DNA from: Bedellia somnulentella
Taxonomy: Eukaryota > Arthropoda > Insecta > Lepidoptera > Bedelliidae
Length of the DNA: 64,000 nucleotides
Direction: 5' to 3'
NCBI GenBank assembly: GCA_963576735.1
Contig: OY755196.1
Span: 4,631,912 to 4,695,911, forward strand
Shown piece by piece: positions 10,242 through 21,763 of this stretch; within the stretch, counting starts at the first letter, position 1, and every line of letters starts with the position of its first letter. The position numbers were made by a program, and so were the translations under genes. The notes under the pieces were generated by a model. That model was not told the DNA's origin. It saw nothing but the letters and a program-made list of their open reading frames with translations, and ran no database searches.

Positions 10242-10500
10242 TACATACATACATACATACATACATATACTCACGGCTGTAAATCCCTAGAAGGGGTAGC
10301 CAGAGCTAAGGAACTAAAAATTCCTCAGCCACTTTTGGAAGTTGAGTGGGAAAAAGATGGTAAAATAAAGGTTGTTGGTAATGGGCCTCCAACCGCATCG
10401 CCCAAAAATTCCTTAAAAAGCCCCAATACCGTTAGTCGCCTCTTACGTACACCCACCGGAAGAAATGGGGTAGTGCTATTCTAAGCCGACACTACACAGC
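10242..10500 (-). mobile_element. SINE-A copy, full length
   Basis: Antisense, with a long CATA tract (seven units) then ATACTCACGGCTGTAAATCC through CACTACACAGC. Confidence 0.93.
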
Positions 10501-10644
10501 AATCTTATAATACACACGTATTTTCGTATTTATAATCCTAACTGAAGATCAGAAAATTGGTTGACTGAATTAGTGAGTGTAATATCTTTTTCTTCTTATC
10601 TTATGGCGTTGTATTAATAATAAAAATAATAATTATTATTTCTA

Positions 10645-11003
10645 GTGGATGTCACTATCCCGCATGACGAGGGTCTCGTGAAAGCCGAAACCGAGAAGCG
10701 TCGGAAGTATCTCGATCTGGCTCACGAGATCACCGACATGTGGGGTGTGACCTCGACTGAAATTATCCCAATTGTTTTGTCCGCGAACGGGTTAATTCCA
10801 ACCAGCCTCGCGACCAACTTGAGGCGGTTGGATTTCTGTGGCGTGTCGGTTCCAGCACAAATGCAGAAAGCGGTGCTGCTCGATACGGCTCGGATCGTCC
10901 GTCGGTTCTTGAACCTGACTCCCTGACCCCGACCGACTGTGCTTTTGTCGGGGAGCACCGCCTCTCCCATTTAAAATTTATATTTTCATTTTCGGCCATG
11001 GGA
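10645..11003 (+). pseudogene. LINE C-terminal fragment (family R), 5' truncated
   Basis: Open for 93 codons from the truncation point to TGA at 10924-10926, beginning VDVTIPHDEGLVKAETEKRRKY. It then has a conserved 3' UTR with CGACTGTGCTTTTGTCGG, a hairpin made of CCGAC and GTCGG arms. D-V-T-I, the downstream E-K..KY and the C-terminal MQKAVLLDTARIVRRFL are typical of the ORF2 end of insect LINEs; a restriction-like endonuclease core (D...E.K) is possible but unproven. A degenerate second copy lies at 41440-42030. GC content is higher than that of the neighbours. No start codon, so it is a dead 5'-truncated insertion. Confidence 0.75.
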
Positions 11004-11028
11004 GAGGTGAGAAACAAAAATGTCTTTC

Positions 11029-11172
11029 GAAATAATAATAAGATTTTATTTGCCTTTTTTTAAATACATAACTACATAAACAACATGAGAAAAATACAAA
11101 AAGACAAAATGGTTTAGAGCTCGGTCTATTCACTGTAAGTGGATAGCGCCGATTTTCAGCTCTGACCATGAC
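11029..11172 (-). mobile_element. LINE 3' UTR fragment, (TTA)n tail
   Basis: Antisense 3' end: (TAA)n at 11030-11041 then AATAAAATC on the minus strand. It contains GCTGAAAATCGGCGC followed by a CTATCCACT/AGTGAATAG stem. The same GCTGAAAA-C-GCGC motif is in the 51702-51962 fragment and in altered form in the CR1-group 3' UTR at 6108. Confidence 0.6.
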
Positions 11173-11570
11173 TTAAAGCTAACTTAAAACTAACTTAAGA
11201 CTAAGTGCACGAACACAGATGCACACACATACACAGATACATTAATCCTTACACACACATGCATTCATGCAAGCATTCTACATACACACACACACACACA
11301 CTATCACATAAGCATTTGAATTTAAATAAAGATTAAATATGTAAATAAATTAATAGAATATAATAATTATAAAGAATAAATCAATAAATAGATAGATATG
11401 CATATTATGGATAGAAAACTAAAAATTTATTAATAAAAACATAATATAAAAATATTTTTTAAACTAAATATATAAGACAAATATAAAAATGTAATACATA
11501 GATAAGTGTATAGCGCTAAACAGAGTAAGCCCTCATTCGAATTTCATAGAATTTCATAGAGTATAATATA
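11173..11570. repeat. Low-complexity AT/CA-rich tract
   Basis: Contains a (CA)n run at 11280-11301 and GATA/TAAA-rich simple sequence. No gene. Confidence 0.6.
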
Positions 11571-11822
11571 CATTCATACATACATACATATACGCACGGC
11601 TATAAATCCCTAGAAGGGGTAGCCAGAGCTAAGGAATTCGAAAATCCTCAGCCACGTTTGGAAAGTTGAGTGGGGAAAAGATGATAAAATAAAGTTTGTT
11701 GGTGATGAGTCTCCAACCGCATCGCCCAAAAATTCCTTAAAAGCCACAATACCGTTAGTCGCCTCTTACGTACCCACCGGAAGAAATGGGGCAGTGCTAT
11801 TCTAAGCCGATACTACACAGCA
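11571..11822 (-). mobile_element. SINE-A, left boundary of the 5.6-kb duplication
   Basis: Full antisense copy. Diagnostic bases: G at 11594, A at 11604 and A at 11644. The first two differ from the other boundary copies; the third is shared with the hybrid copy at 17208-17457. Confidence 0.93.
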
Positions 11823-11907
11823 ATGAATTATTTTAATATGAATATGTTTTAACCTTTTTTCCACTGGTTCAAATGCCTTACCTCACGTTTTTTGAGTACA
11901 AAGCAAA

Positions 11908-12085
11908 CATACATTCATACTCATACTCATGCTTCCCATTGGGGATTTTCCCTTCCATTTCATTGGGGTAGGCAGAGACATCCCAATTTTTAAGTTCGTG
12001 GCTAACCCCTCTAACTTCGTTCATACCGTCCAATATTTTATTCATGCTCCTTTATTCTTCATAATTCCGACGCCTGACTTTTTAA
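11908..12085 (-). mobile_element. LINE-B 3' fragment (unit 1), degenerate
   Basis: CCCATTGGGGATTTTCCC then CATTGGGGTAGGCAGAGA, followed by the TTCGTTCATACCGTCC and CTCCTTTATTCTTCATA segments of LINE-B. Its repeat in unit 2 is 17543-17720. Confidence 0.65.
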
Positions 12086-12248
12086 AATCAAACATAACAT
12101 CCAAAACAAAAAAAAATACAAATTGAATACAAAGAAATTGAGCGCGAGCGAGGCCACTTTTATCATCTTAAATGATATATAAATAAATTGGTATAACAAT
12201 TTCATGCTTAAATAATTGTCTGAGGAAAATATGTACATTTCGTTAAGT

Positions 12249-12369
12249 TACATACATATACATACATTGGGGTAGGTAGAGATTATCAATCTCCTCTTTG
12301 TAAGATCCTGCCAAACTTCTCTTGCTTCGTTTCGTTTCCATCCATATTTTTTTTCATACGTGTTCTTTG
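12249..12369 (-). mobile_element. LINE-B 3' fragment (unit 1)
   Basis: Tail CATACATATACATACATTGG then GGGTAGGTAGAGATTATC, AAGATCCTGCCAAACTTCTC. The repeat in unit 2 is 17884-18004. Confidence 0.7.
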
Positions 12370-12889
12370 GTTTTTCAGTAAATTATTATGAAATAGTTTT
12401 CAGTACATTTACAAAACTGGTTCCGATACGGATTAAAAAGTTATTAACAAGGTTGAAATGTTTTGCTTCTATTCATCAGGTATATTTATAATTCAACTGA
12501 CAAAAAGAGTATTTTCCTTATTATTATTAATACTATTCCTTGTCAATCAATCGATTTGATGATTAATTTCTTGCTATAAAGCTTTCAATAATTTGACACA
12601 AAGACAAAGTTGTAAATCATCTCAAACAAATCGATAATGAGAAGAGCATATTGTAGTTCATGTTGTTTCTGACACAAAAAACTGTTTTTTGGCATGAATA
12701 TAAAAATAACAAAAAAGGTAAAGTCCTCGTTGTCAGGCCAACTGAAAAACCACACAAAGTATAAATACGATTGAGTCTAGATGTCTTCAGTCGGAGTAAT
12801 TTATTTACAAATTACAGATATAGTTTTTTTTCAGCCAGACTGAGCATATCTCAATGACAAAAAAATTAAGGTTCACACTTACCTTCAAT
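12370..12889. other. Unassigned stretch (unit 1)
   Basis: About 520 AT-rich bases with no recognised family or coding signal. Identical in unit 2. Confidence 0.4.
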
Positions 12890-13096
12890 TGACTCGTTTC
12901 CTCCCGAGAATCTCGTAAGAGACGAATTAAGGTTTTCTAGTGATTGTAGGCGGTATGGCTAGAATAGAGACCCATCACTACTATCTTTAAATAAGCCATC
13001 TTTTCTACTCTACTTTACTCAACTGTAGAGGATTCTTGAAATCTGTAGCTTTTGGTACCCCGTTTCGCAATTTATAGCCGTACCGTGTATGTACAA
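12890..13096 (+). mobile_element. SINE-A, degenerate (unit 1)
   Basis: GTAAGAGACGAATTAAGG, GGCGGTATGG, GAGACCCATCAC, CCATCTTTTC and TATAGCCGTACCGTGTATG follow the SINE-A order. Repeated at 18525-18731. Confidence 0.65.
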
Positions 13097-13781
13097 ATGT
13101 AATAAAATTTCGTAATAAGCTCTGATTTTGTAATTCTCAACACACCGTCCAACAAATGTAGCATATCATAGCTCCTTATTAATGTCGCCTAATGGAAGCT
13201 CAGTGTTAAGACGTAATTCACTTCAGTGATATATAAGTTGAGTTAAGTAGACAAATTTAAATTTTTCAAAAGTTACTCTCACCTGCGACAGGGAGTATCA
13301 AAAGTAATGACCTTAATTTCGTACTAAAAATGACTGTATTTAGACTCGTTTGGTATTGAAGATGCGTTACCAATCGAAATTTTGATACAAATTGATATTA
13401 TAGATGACAGCATCGTTCAAATGTGAAAAACCTAATATAGGAAAGACTCCAAGATTTCAATATTTTTTATGATTTTCCTAGAAGATATAATATTTTACTA
13501 AATTAGGTCATCATGTCGGTTAGATTTAAGGCCGTGAGTATAAATCTGTATGTTTGTGTGAATTTTTTGACTGACATATATAAGACCACACGTACAAACT
13601 TAACACAACTATTTTTTTAATTCATATAAAACCATTTAAACATGGTGCAGCATTCTTGAATAGAAATCAGTAATAAACGGAGAAGAAGACCAAACTAGAT
13701 GTTTTTATCGGTTACTGATCAAAGTAAGCATTTTGATTACTAATTTAACTATAATTAGCAGTATCACAATGCCTTTAAGAG
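13097..13781. other. Unassigned stretch (unit 1)
   Basis: AT-rich, no recognised element or ORF. Repeated in unit 2. Confidence 0.4.
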
Positions 13782-13794
13782 GTTTAGAGTAGTA

Positions 13795-14000
13795 CATACA
13801 TACAAACATATGCTCACGTCATTAGTCCCCATTGGGGTAGGCATAAACTATCAACCGCCACTTTGTATGATCCTGACAAACCTCTCGAGCTTCGTTTACA
13901 TCCATCAAGCTACATGCTTTTTTATTCTTCATACTTCACAATCGCTATTTGGTCCAAATGTATTGTCCGAGTTCGTCCTCAACTAACATTACCATCCACA
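13795..14000 (-). mobile_element. LINE-B insertion with perfect 13-bp target duplication (unit 1)
   Basis: 5'-truncated 206-bp LINE-B piece with its TATG-type tail, flanked by GTTTAGAGTAGTA at 13782-13794 and again at 14001-14013. It encodes only the C-terminal tail of the LINE-B protein. Repeated at 19430-19635. Confidence 0.9.
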
Positions 14001-14289
14001 GTTTAGAGTAGTAGCCAGTTTTGAATTATGACCGTAATAATGACAAATGTATTTTTTCTAAATACCTATAGTTAGATTTTAAATACTTAAACAATTATAT
14101 TTTATCAAAACAAGATTTTCTTCGTTTTCAATTTCCAAAAATATTTGGAATGCTATCAATTATGAACATATTAATTTCGGCCATTAACTTCACCTGTCTT
14201 AACGTCTATTACTTAACAAAGACATTCCCATAGATCTCCTCAAGGTTTAGTCTATCTAAGTCTTTTGAAGACTACTAAGAAGGACTACT

Positions 14290-15233
14290 CCAGCCTGGCT
14301 AGCACGAGCCGTGTTTAACCTTCCAGCGGTCGCGCGCGGTCTGTGAGTCCGCAGCGAAATAATTTTAGTATTTTTACTTAAACTATAAGCAATAGACGAT
14401 CGCGCTTTCATGATATCCTCGGGGGGGTGAGGTACTACCTTAGTAGCCCTGTGGCATTTGCTGCAAGGGTGCATGTGCGTATTTATTTGTGTTTGCGATC
14501 CCAGATTCCGCGCGCGACTTTTTGTGTTACGATAAATTCAAAGGAATTTAGTTGAATCCAATGTGCCAATGTCAAGAATGTGCATTTCCAAAAGATTATA
14601 TTATGGATACTGACGATGATTAGATTATTGTACTACGCCTAAATAGTTGATAGATTTTGTTTTATTGGATTCAATACAAATATCTAGAATGTGTCATAAA
14701 AAAAGTATTAAAAACATTAATGTGATTTTAAAGTTCCTATTACATTGTATAATTGACGATAATGTTGATTGACCTCTGTTATAATTAAAGTGTAGTTATA
14801 ATAATTAACATTGAAAAAGAAAATATCATTTTATTTTATATTTTGTTGATTTAAAAAAGTTTAAATAATGTGTTATGCAAAAAATTTTAGTCTATGAAGG
14901 CCTTTTAATTATTGTATTCAAATAAAAAAACAAAGAAAATCTTATGTTTTTTTTATTACTACATATGCAGGTGAAAGACGTCTTTTCATCGTATGCCACT
15001 CAAATTCATGAAGTTTTTGTCCTTTTTCTCAAACTAGACACGTAAAATTGCGGAATCACAGACCGCGCGCGACTGCTTAAGTGTGGCGCAATGGTGCGAC
15101 CGCTGGAAGGTTAAACTAGTTATCGCGTGGGATAAAGCAGCCATCTCTTACGCACTTACTTAGTATCGTATACTGCCATCTCATTCTAACCGTTATTGTG
15201 TCGATAAAATAGCGCTCGTGCTTGCCCTTCTGG
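14290..15233. mobile_element. MITE family X, interrupted copy (unit 1)
   Basis: Left end 14290-14309 (CCAGCCTGGCTAGCACGAGC, 16 of 20 matching) and right end 15214-15233 GCTCGTGCTTGCCCTTCTGG. The body matches 7461-7608, but a TTAA-flanked element splits it at 14315. Repeated at 19925-20868. Confidence 0.85.
14319..15110. mobile_element. piggyBac-like non-autonomous element (unit 1)
   Basis: 792-bp element between TTAA at 14315-14318 and TTAA at 15111-15114. Terminal inverted repeats are CCTTCCAGCGGTCGC and its complement (15096-15110). A second inverted motif, TCGCGCGCGGTCTGTGA, directly overlaps the left TIR but sits about 24 bases further in on the right. This asymmetric TIR plus subterminal repeat layout is the one known for piggyBac. 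The empty target GTGTTTAAACTAG survives in the paralogous MITE at 7461-7608. The interior is AT-rich with no transposase, so it would need a source in trans. Confidence 0.88.
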
Positions 15234-15813
15234 TTAGATACTCGTATCTTCTGCCACAGCGGTTGGGTCACATGTTGCAATATTATTGCTATCAGAACTG
15301 TCAAAACGCACACAAATTTATGATATCACTAAAGTCGCTAAAGATACGTAGTCAAGCGGCTTGTCTATGTCCATCTAAATCTATCAATCATCGGTCAATT
15401 CGTTAAGTCTTTATGAGTGCTACAAAATGAATCCGAATACATCGGACACATAGTCCAAATTACCGAGACTGTGTATCATACGTGCTTGTTGAAAATTTAA
15501 TTTAACGCCATAGCGCACCGCATTATTTTTCATAAAAACGAAACCCTCTCGCTAGGGAAATAAAAACACTGCCAGATATATTTCCATGATAAAAACGGCT
15601 TTAAATTGTTCTTTAAAACGTTTTGCACTCTGTTCCGACTCTGAACTATGAGTGTTTTAACCTAATTTGTTTAACCCTCTTTATTGCTGGTTTCTTTAAC
15701 GCAGATGGGTTTTTGAATACGTAATCTACATTTTTAGGTAAAACGTACTTTATTTAAGTTCAGACATAGTTCAAAGAAAATTGAGTATATATTAATAATT
15801 CGTTATATACATA

Positions 15814-15888
15814 TAAACATAACATAACATAAACGTTCACGCCGTTTATCCCCGAAGGGGTTTGGCAGAGGTACCAATACTTCTGACA
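15814..15888 (-). mobile_element. SINE-T 3' end (unit 1)
   Basis: Antisense (ATAAC)n-type tail, then GTTCACGCCGTTTATCCCCG and AGGGGTTTGGCAGAGGTACC. Truncated before the tRNA-like head. Repeated at 21449-21523. Confidence 0.8.
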
Positions 15889-16128
15889 TATATATATATA
15901 CATATACTCACGGCAATAAATCCCTAGAATAGGTAGCCAGAGCTTCGAAATAAGAAACTCGTCACTTTTGGAAGTAATGTGGGATAAGATTATAAAACAA
16001 AGGTTTTTGGTGAAAATTCTCCATTCGCATCGCTCAAAAAACTTTAAAAAAACCCCAACACCAATAGCCGCCTCTTACACTCACAGGAAGAAATGGGGTA
16101 GTGCTATTGTAAGCCGACACTACACAAC
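15889..16128 (-). mobile_element. SINE-A, diverged (unit 1)
   Basis: Full-length but diverged antisense copy directly after the SINE-T end. Repeated at 21524-21763. Confidence 0.8.
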
Positions 16129-16689
16129 TATAATTTGTTCTTCAACAAACATAATGATTAGTTCAGATCTCACCTGTATAACAAGAACTCAAATAAATAA
16201 ATTGAATTGAATTGATATACCTCAAAATACACTAAAGAGTTAGACTACTTGAAATCAAGGGTTTACAAAATTTTGGATTTTGGTTTATTTAAGTGTGCTT
16301 AAAATGTTAAGAAGTATGAGATTGCGTAAAGATGAAGCCTTCATATTTGTGTGTTCTTAACGGCTGTAAACATGCTTTAAGTTTTAAAGTTGATTAAAAG
16401 GGGGAAAACATTGAAATCAAAATAATTTTTAAAATTACTTTTTGTGTAAAACATAGTCATTTTGAACGCACAAACGTTAAAGCGAAAAACAAAAAATCTA
16501 TGCTCTATCTTATGTATTTTAAAGAAAACACTCAGAAGATGAAAAGTTAAACCTCACTGGATGTATATAATACCTACTTGACGTAAATAAGAAATCACTG
16601 CCACACTTAATAAGATAACAGTATTACGAAAAATTATTTACTATACAACGAAAAACACCTTTGACTTGTAAACATATTCACACTTTCAT
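16129..16689. other. Unassigned stretch (unit 1)
   Basis: AT-rich with no recognised element. Repeated in unit 2. Confidence 0.4.
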
Positions 16690-17100
16690 AAAATCCAAAA
16701 TAAGGTTAGTCAGAGCTTTAACCAGCCAGTATTTTTTGGAAGTTAAGGAAAAATATATAAAATAGAGGATGGTAAGTTACAATCACTTAAAAATGCCCAA
16801 AAACCTAGGTCACCTCTAAAGGCACCCATCAAAAGAAATGGGTTAACATACATACATACATACATATACTCACGCCATTAGTTCCCATTGGGGTAGGCAG
16901 AGACAATTGATCGCCACTTCGTACGATCCTGACAAACCTCTCTAGCTTCGTTTACATCCATCAATCTTTTCGTACATGCTCTTTTATTCTTCATACTTCG
17001 GACGCCAGCCTTTTTGAGCACACTCTCAATTTGGTCCAAGTGTGTTCTCCGTGGGACAAATGGGTTAAATACTATTATAAGTTGACTTTACTCAGCAATT
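16690..17100 (-). mobile_element. SINE-A split by LINE-B (unit 1)
   Basis: Old SINE-A at 16690-16846 and 17058-17100. The middle is a LINE-B insertion. Repeated at 22325-22735. Confidence 0.75.
16847..17057 (-). mobile_element. LINE-B inside SINE-A, 11-bp target duplication (unit 1)
   Basis: 211-bp 5'-truncated LINE-B flanked by AAATGGGTTAA at 16836-16846 and 17058-17068. The tail is (CATA)n. The coding part, read on the minus strand, gives the end of ORF2 with its stop inside the CCCCAATGGGAACTAATGG segment. Repeated at 22482-22692. Confidence 0.92.
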
Positions 17101-17207
17101 GCCGAAAATGGCGAATAAACTTCTTTCTTTCTTTGTTGGTAATGTTGGTTTTTTAATAGCAATGTCGCATTACTGCCCAAGGGTACCGTACAAGGTGACT
17201 ACCAATT

Positions 17208-17457
17208 TACATACATACATACATATACTCACGGCTATCAATCCCTAGAAGGGGTAGCCAGAGCTAAGGAATTCGAAAATCCTCAGCCACGTTTGGAAAG
17301 TTGAGTGGGGAAAAGATGATAAAATAAAGTTTGTTGGTGATGAGTCTCCAACCGCATCGCCCAAAAATTCCTTAAAAGCCACAATACCGTTAGTCGCCTC
17401 TTACGTACCCACCGGAAGAAATGGGGCAGTGCTATTCTAAGCCGATACTACACAGCA
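17208..17457 (-). mobile_element. Hybrid SINE-A at the duplication junction
   Basis: Bases 17229 (T) and 17239 (C) match the right boundary copy (22864, 22874). From 17279 (A) onward, including GATGATAAAAT and GATGAGTCTCC, it matches the left boundary copy (11644 onward). The switch lies in the 39 bases 17240-17278. The upstream flank matches that of the right copy and the downstream flank that of the left copy. Confidence 0.95.
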
Positions 17458-17542
17458 ATGAATTATTTTAATATGAATATGTTTTAACCTTTTTTCCACT
17501 GGTTCAAATGCCTTACCTCACGTTTTTTGAGTACAAAGCAAA

Positions 17543-17720
17543 CATACATTCATACTCATACTCATGCTTCCCATTGGGGATTTTCCCTTCCATTTCATTG
17601 GGGTAGGCAGAGACATCCCAATTTTTAAGTTCGTGGCTAACCCCTCTAACTTCGTTCATACCGTCCAATATTTTATTCATGCTCCTTTATTCTTCATAAT
17701 TCCGACGCCTGACTTTTTAA
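17543..17720 (-). mobile_element. LINE-B 3' fragment (unit 2)
   Basis: Duplicate of 11908-12085. Confidence 0.65.
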
Positions 17721-17883
17721 AATCAAACATAACATCCAAAACAAAAAAAAATACAAATTGAATACAAAGAAATTGAGCGCGAGCGAGGCCACTTTTATCA
17801 TCTTAAATGATATATAAATAAATTGGTATAACAATTTCATGCTTAAATAATTGTCTGAGGAAAATATGTACATTTCGTTAAGT

Positions 17884-18004
17884 TACATACATATACATAC
17901 ATTGGGGTAGGTAGAGATTATCAATCTCCTCTTTGTAAGATCCTGCCAAACTTCTCTTGCTTCGTTTCGTTTCCATCCATATTTTTTTTCATACGTGTTC
18001 TTTG
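17884..18004 (-). mobile_element. LINE-B 3' fragment (unit 2)
   Basis: Duplicate of 12249-12369. Confidence 0.7.
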
Positions 18005-18524
18005 GTTTTTCAGTAAATTATTATGAAATAGTTTTCAGTACATTTACAAAACTGGTTCCGATACGGATTAAAAAGTTATTAACAAGGTTGAAATGTTTTG
18101 CTTCTATTCATCAGGTATATTTATAATTCAACTGACAAAAAGAGTATTTTCCTTATTATTATTAATACTATTCCTTGTCAATCAATCGATTTGATGATTA
18201 ATTTCTTGCTATAAAGCTTTCAATAATTTGACACAAAGACAAAGTTGTAAATCATCTCAAACAAATCGATAATGAGAAGAGCATATTGTAGTTCATGTTG
18301 TTTCTGACACAAAAAACTGTTTTTTGGCATGAATATAAAAATAACAAAAAAGGTAAAGTCCTCGTTGTCAGGCCAACTGAAAAACCACACAAAGTATAAA
18401 TACGATTGAGTCTAGATGTCTTCAGTCGGAGTAATTTATTTACAAATTACAGATATAGTTTTTTTTCAGCCAGACTGAGCATATCTCAATGACAAAAAAA
18501 TTAAGGTTCACACTTACCTTCAAT

Positions 18525-18731
18525 TGACTCGTTTCCTCCCGAGAATCTCGTAAGAGACGAATTAAGGTTTTCTAGTGATTGTAGGCGGTATGGCTAGAAT
18601 AGAGACCCATCACTACTATCTTTAAATAAGCCATCTTTTCTACTCTACTTTACTCAACTGTAGAGGATTCTTGAAATCTGTAGCTTTTGGTACCCCGTTT
18701 CGCAATTTATAGCCGTACCGTGTATGTACAA
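18525..18731 (+). mobile_element. SINE-A, degenerate (unit 2)
   Basis: Duplicate of 12890-13096. Confidence 0.65.
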
Positions 18732-19429
18732 ATGTAATAAAATTTCGTAATAAGCTCTGATTTTGTAATTCTCAACACACCGTCCAACAAATGTAGCATA
18801 TCATAGCTCCTTATTAATGTCGCCTAATGGAAGCTCAGTGTTAAGACGTAATTCACTTCAGTGATATATAAGTTGAGTTAAGTAGACAAATTTAAATTTT
18901 TCAAAAGTTACTCTCACCTGCGACAGGGAGTATCAAAAGTAATGACCTTAATTTCGTACTAAAAATGACTGTATTTAGACTCGTTTGGTATTGAAGATGC
19001 GTTACCAATCGAAATTTTGATACAAATTGATATTATAGATGACAGCATCGTTCAAATGTGAAAAACCTAATATAGGAAAGACTCCAAGATTTCAATATTT
19101 TTTATGATTTTCCTAGAAGATATAATATTTTACTAAATTAGGTCATCATGTCGGTTAGATTTAAGGCCGTGAGTATAAATCTGTATGTTTGTGTGAATTT
19201 TTTGACTGACATATATAAGACCACACGTACAAACTTAACACAACTATTTTTTTAATTCATATAAAACCATTTAAACATGGTGCAGCATTCTTGAATAGAA
19301 ATCAGTAATAAACGGAGAAGAAGACCAAACTAGATGTTTTTATCGGTTACTGATCAAAGTAAGCATTTTGATTACTAATTTAACTATAATTAGCAGTATC
19401 ACAATGCCTTTAAGAGGTTTAGAGTAGTA

Positions 19430-19635
19430 CATACATACAAACATATGCTCACGTCATTAGTCCCCATTGGGGTAGGCATAAACTATCAACCGCCACTTTG
19501 TATGATCCTGACAAACCTCTCGAGCTTCGTTTACATCCATCAAGCTACATGCTTTTTTATTCTTCATACTTCACAATCGCTATTTGGTCCAAATGTATTG
19601 TCCGAGTTCGTCCTCAACTAACATTACCATCCACA
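19430..19635 (-). mobile_element. LINE-B insertion (unit 2)
   Basis: Duplicate of 13795-14000, with the same 13-bp target duplications. Confidence 0.9.
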
Positions 19636-19924
19636 GTTTAGAGTAGTAGCCAGTTTTGAATTATGACCGTAATAATGACAAATGTATTTTTTCTAAATAC
19701 CTATAGTTAGATTTTAAATACTTAAACAATTATATTTTATCAAAACAAGATTTTCTTCGTTTTCAATTTCCAAAAATATTTGGAATGCTATCAATTATGA
19801 ACATAATAATTTCGGCCATTAACTTCACCTGTCTTAACGTCTATTACTTAACAAAGACATTCCCATAGATCTCCTCAAGGTTTAGTCTATCTAAGTCTTT
19901 TGAAGACTACTAAGAAGGACTACT

Positions 19925-20868
19925 CCAGCCTGGCTAGCACGAGCCGTGTTTAACCTTCCAGCGGTCGCGCGCGGTCTGTGAGTCCGCAGCGAAATAATTT
20001 TAGTATTTTTACTTAAACTATAAGCAATAGACGATCGCGCTTTCATGATATCCTCGGGGGGGTGAGGTACTACCTTAGTAGCCCTGTGGCATTTGCTGCA
20101 AGGGTGCATGTGCGTATTTATTTGTGTTTGCGATCCCAGATTCCGCGCGCGACTTTTTGTGTTACGATAAATTCAAAGGAATTTAGTTGAATCCAATGTG
20201 CCAATGTCAAGAATGTGCATTTCCAAAAGATTATATTATGGATACTGACGATGATTAGATTATTGTACTACGCCTAAATAGTTGATAGATTTTGTTTTAT
20301 TGGATTCAATACAAATATCTAGAATGTGTCATAAAAAAAGTATTAAAAACATTAATGTGATTTTAAAGTTCCTATTACATTGTATAATTGACGATAATGT
20401 TGATTGACCTCTGTTATAATTAAAGTGTAGTTATAATAATTAACATTGAAAAAGAAAATATCATTTTATTTTATATTTTGTTGATTTAAAAAAGTTTAAA
20501 TAATGTGTTATGCAAAAAATTTTAGTCTATGAAGGCCTTTTAATTATTGTATTCAAATAAAAAAACAAAGAAAATCTTATGTTTTTTTTATTACTACATA
20601 TGCAGGTGAAAGACGTCTTTTCATCGTATGCCACTCAAATTCATGAAGTTTTTGTCCTTTTTCTCAAACTAGACACGTAAAATTGCGGAATCACAGACCG
20701 CGCGCGACTGCTTAAGTGTGGCGCAATGGTGCGACCGCTGGAAGGTTAAACTAGTTATCGCGTGGGGTAAAGCAGCCATCTCTTACGCACTTACTTAGTA
20801 TCGTATACTGCCATCTCATTCTAACCGTTATTGTGTCGATAAAATAGCGCTCGTGCTTGCCCTTCTGG
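19925..20868. mobile_element. MITE family X, interrupted (unit 2)
   Basis: Duplicate of 14290-15233. One of the two unit differences I saw, 20767 G, falls in it. Confidence 0.85.
19954..20745. mobile_element. piggyBac-like non-autonomous element (unit 2)
   Basis: Duplicate of 14319-15110, with the same TTAA flanks and asymmetric subterminal repeats. Confidence 0.88.
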
Positions 20869-21448
20869 TTAGATACTCGTATCTTCTGCCACAGCGGTTG
20901 GGTCACATGTTGCAATATTATTGCTATCAGAACTGTCAAAACGCACACAAATTTATGATATCACTAAAGTCGCTAAAGATACGTAGTCAAGCGGCTTGTC
21001 TATGTCCATCTAAATCTATCAATCATCGGTCAATTCGTTAAGTCTTTATGAGTGCTACAAAATGAATCCGAATACATCGGACACATAGTCCAAATTACCG
21101 AGACTGTGTATCATACGTGCTTGTTGAAAATTTAATTTAACGCCATAGCGCACCGCATTATTTTTCATAAAAACGAAACCCTCTCGCTAGGGAAATAAAA
21201 ACACTGCCAGATATATTTCCATGATAAAAACGGCTTTAAATTGTTCTTTAAAACGTTTTGCACTCTGTTCCGACTCTGAACTATGAGTGTTTTAACCTAA
21301 TTTGTTTAACCCTCTTTATTGCTGGTTTCTTTAACGCAGATGGGTTTTTGAATACGTAATCTACATTTTTAGGTAAAACGTACTTTATTTAAGTTCAGAC
21401 ATAGTTCAAAGAAAATTGAGTATATATTAATAATTCGTTATATACATA

Positions 21449-21523
21449 TAAACATAACATAACATAAACGTTCACGCCGTTTATCCCCGAAGGGGTTTGG
21501 CAGAGGTACCAATACTTCTGACA
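21449..21523 (-). mobile_element. SINE-T 3' end (unit 2)
   Basis: Duplicate of 15814-15888. Confidence 0.8.
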
Positions 21524-21763
21524 TATATATATATACATATACTCACGGCAATAAATCCCTAGAATAGGTAGCCAGAGCTTCGAAATAAGAAACTCGTCAC
21601 TTTTGGAAGTAATGTGGGATAAGATTATAAAACAAAGGTTTTTGGTGAAAATTCTCCATTCGCATCGCTCAAAAAACTTTAAAAAAACCCCAACACCAAT
21701 AGCCGCCTCTTACACTCACAGGAAGAAATGGGGTAGTGCTATTGTAAGCCGACACTACACAAC
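21524..21763 (-). mobile_element. SINE-A, diverged (unit 2)
   Basis: Duplicate of 15889-16128. Confidence 0.8.

Noticed and set aside
10241..10265. CRISPR-like regular direct repeats formed by CATA tracts and SINE ends
   Set aside because: The setting is eukaryotic. Repeats are retroposons in both orientations with irregular spacing.
14256..14474. 72-codon minus-strand frame with CSKCH near its start
   Set aside because: It crosses the MITE/piggyBac-like junction, so it cannot be an ancestral gene. The cysteines are too few for a transposase zinc domain.
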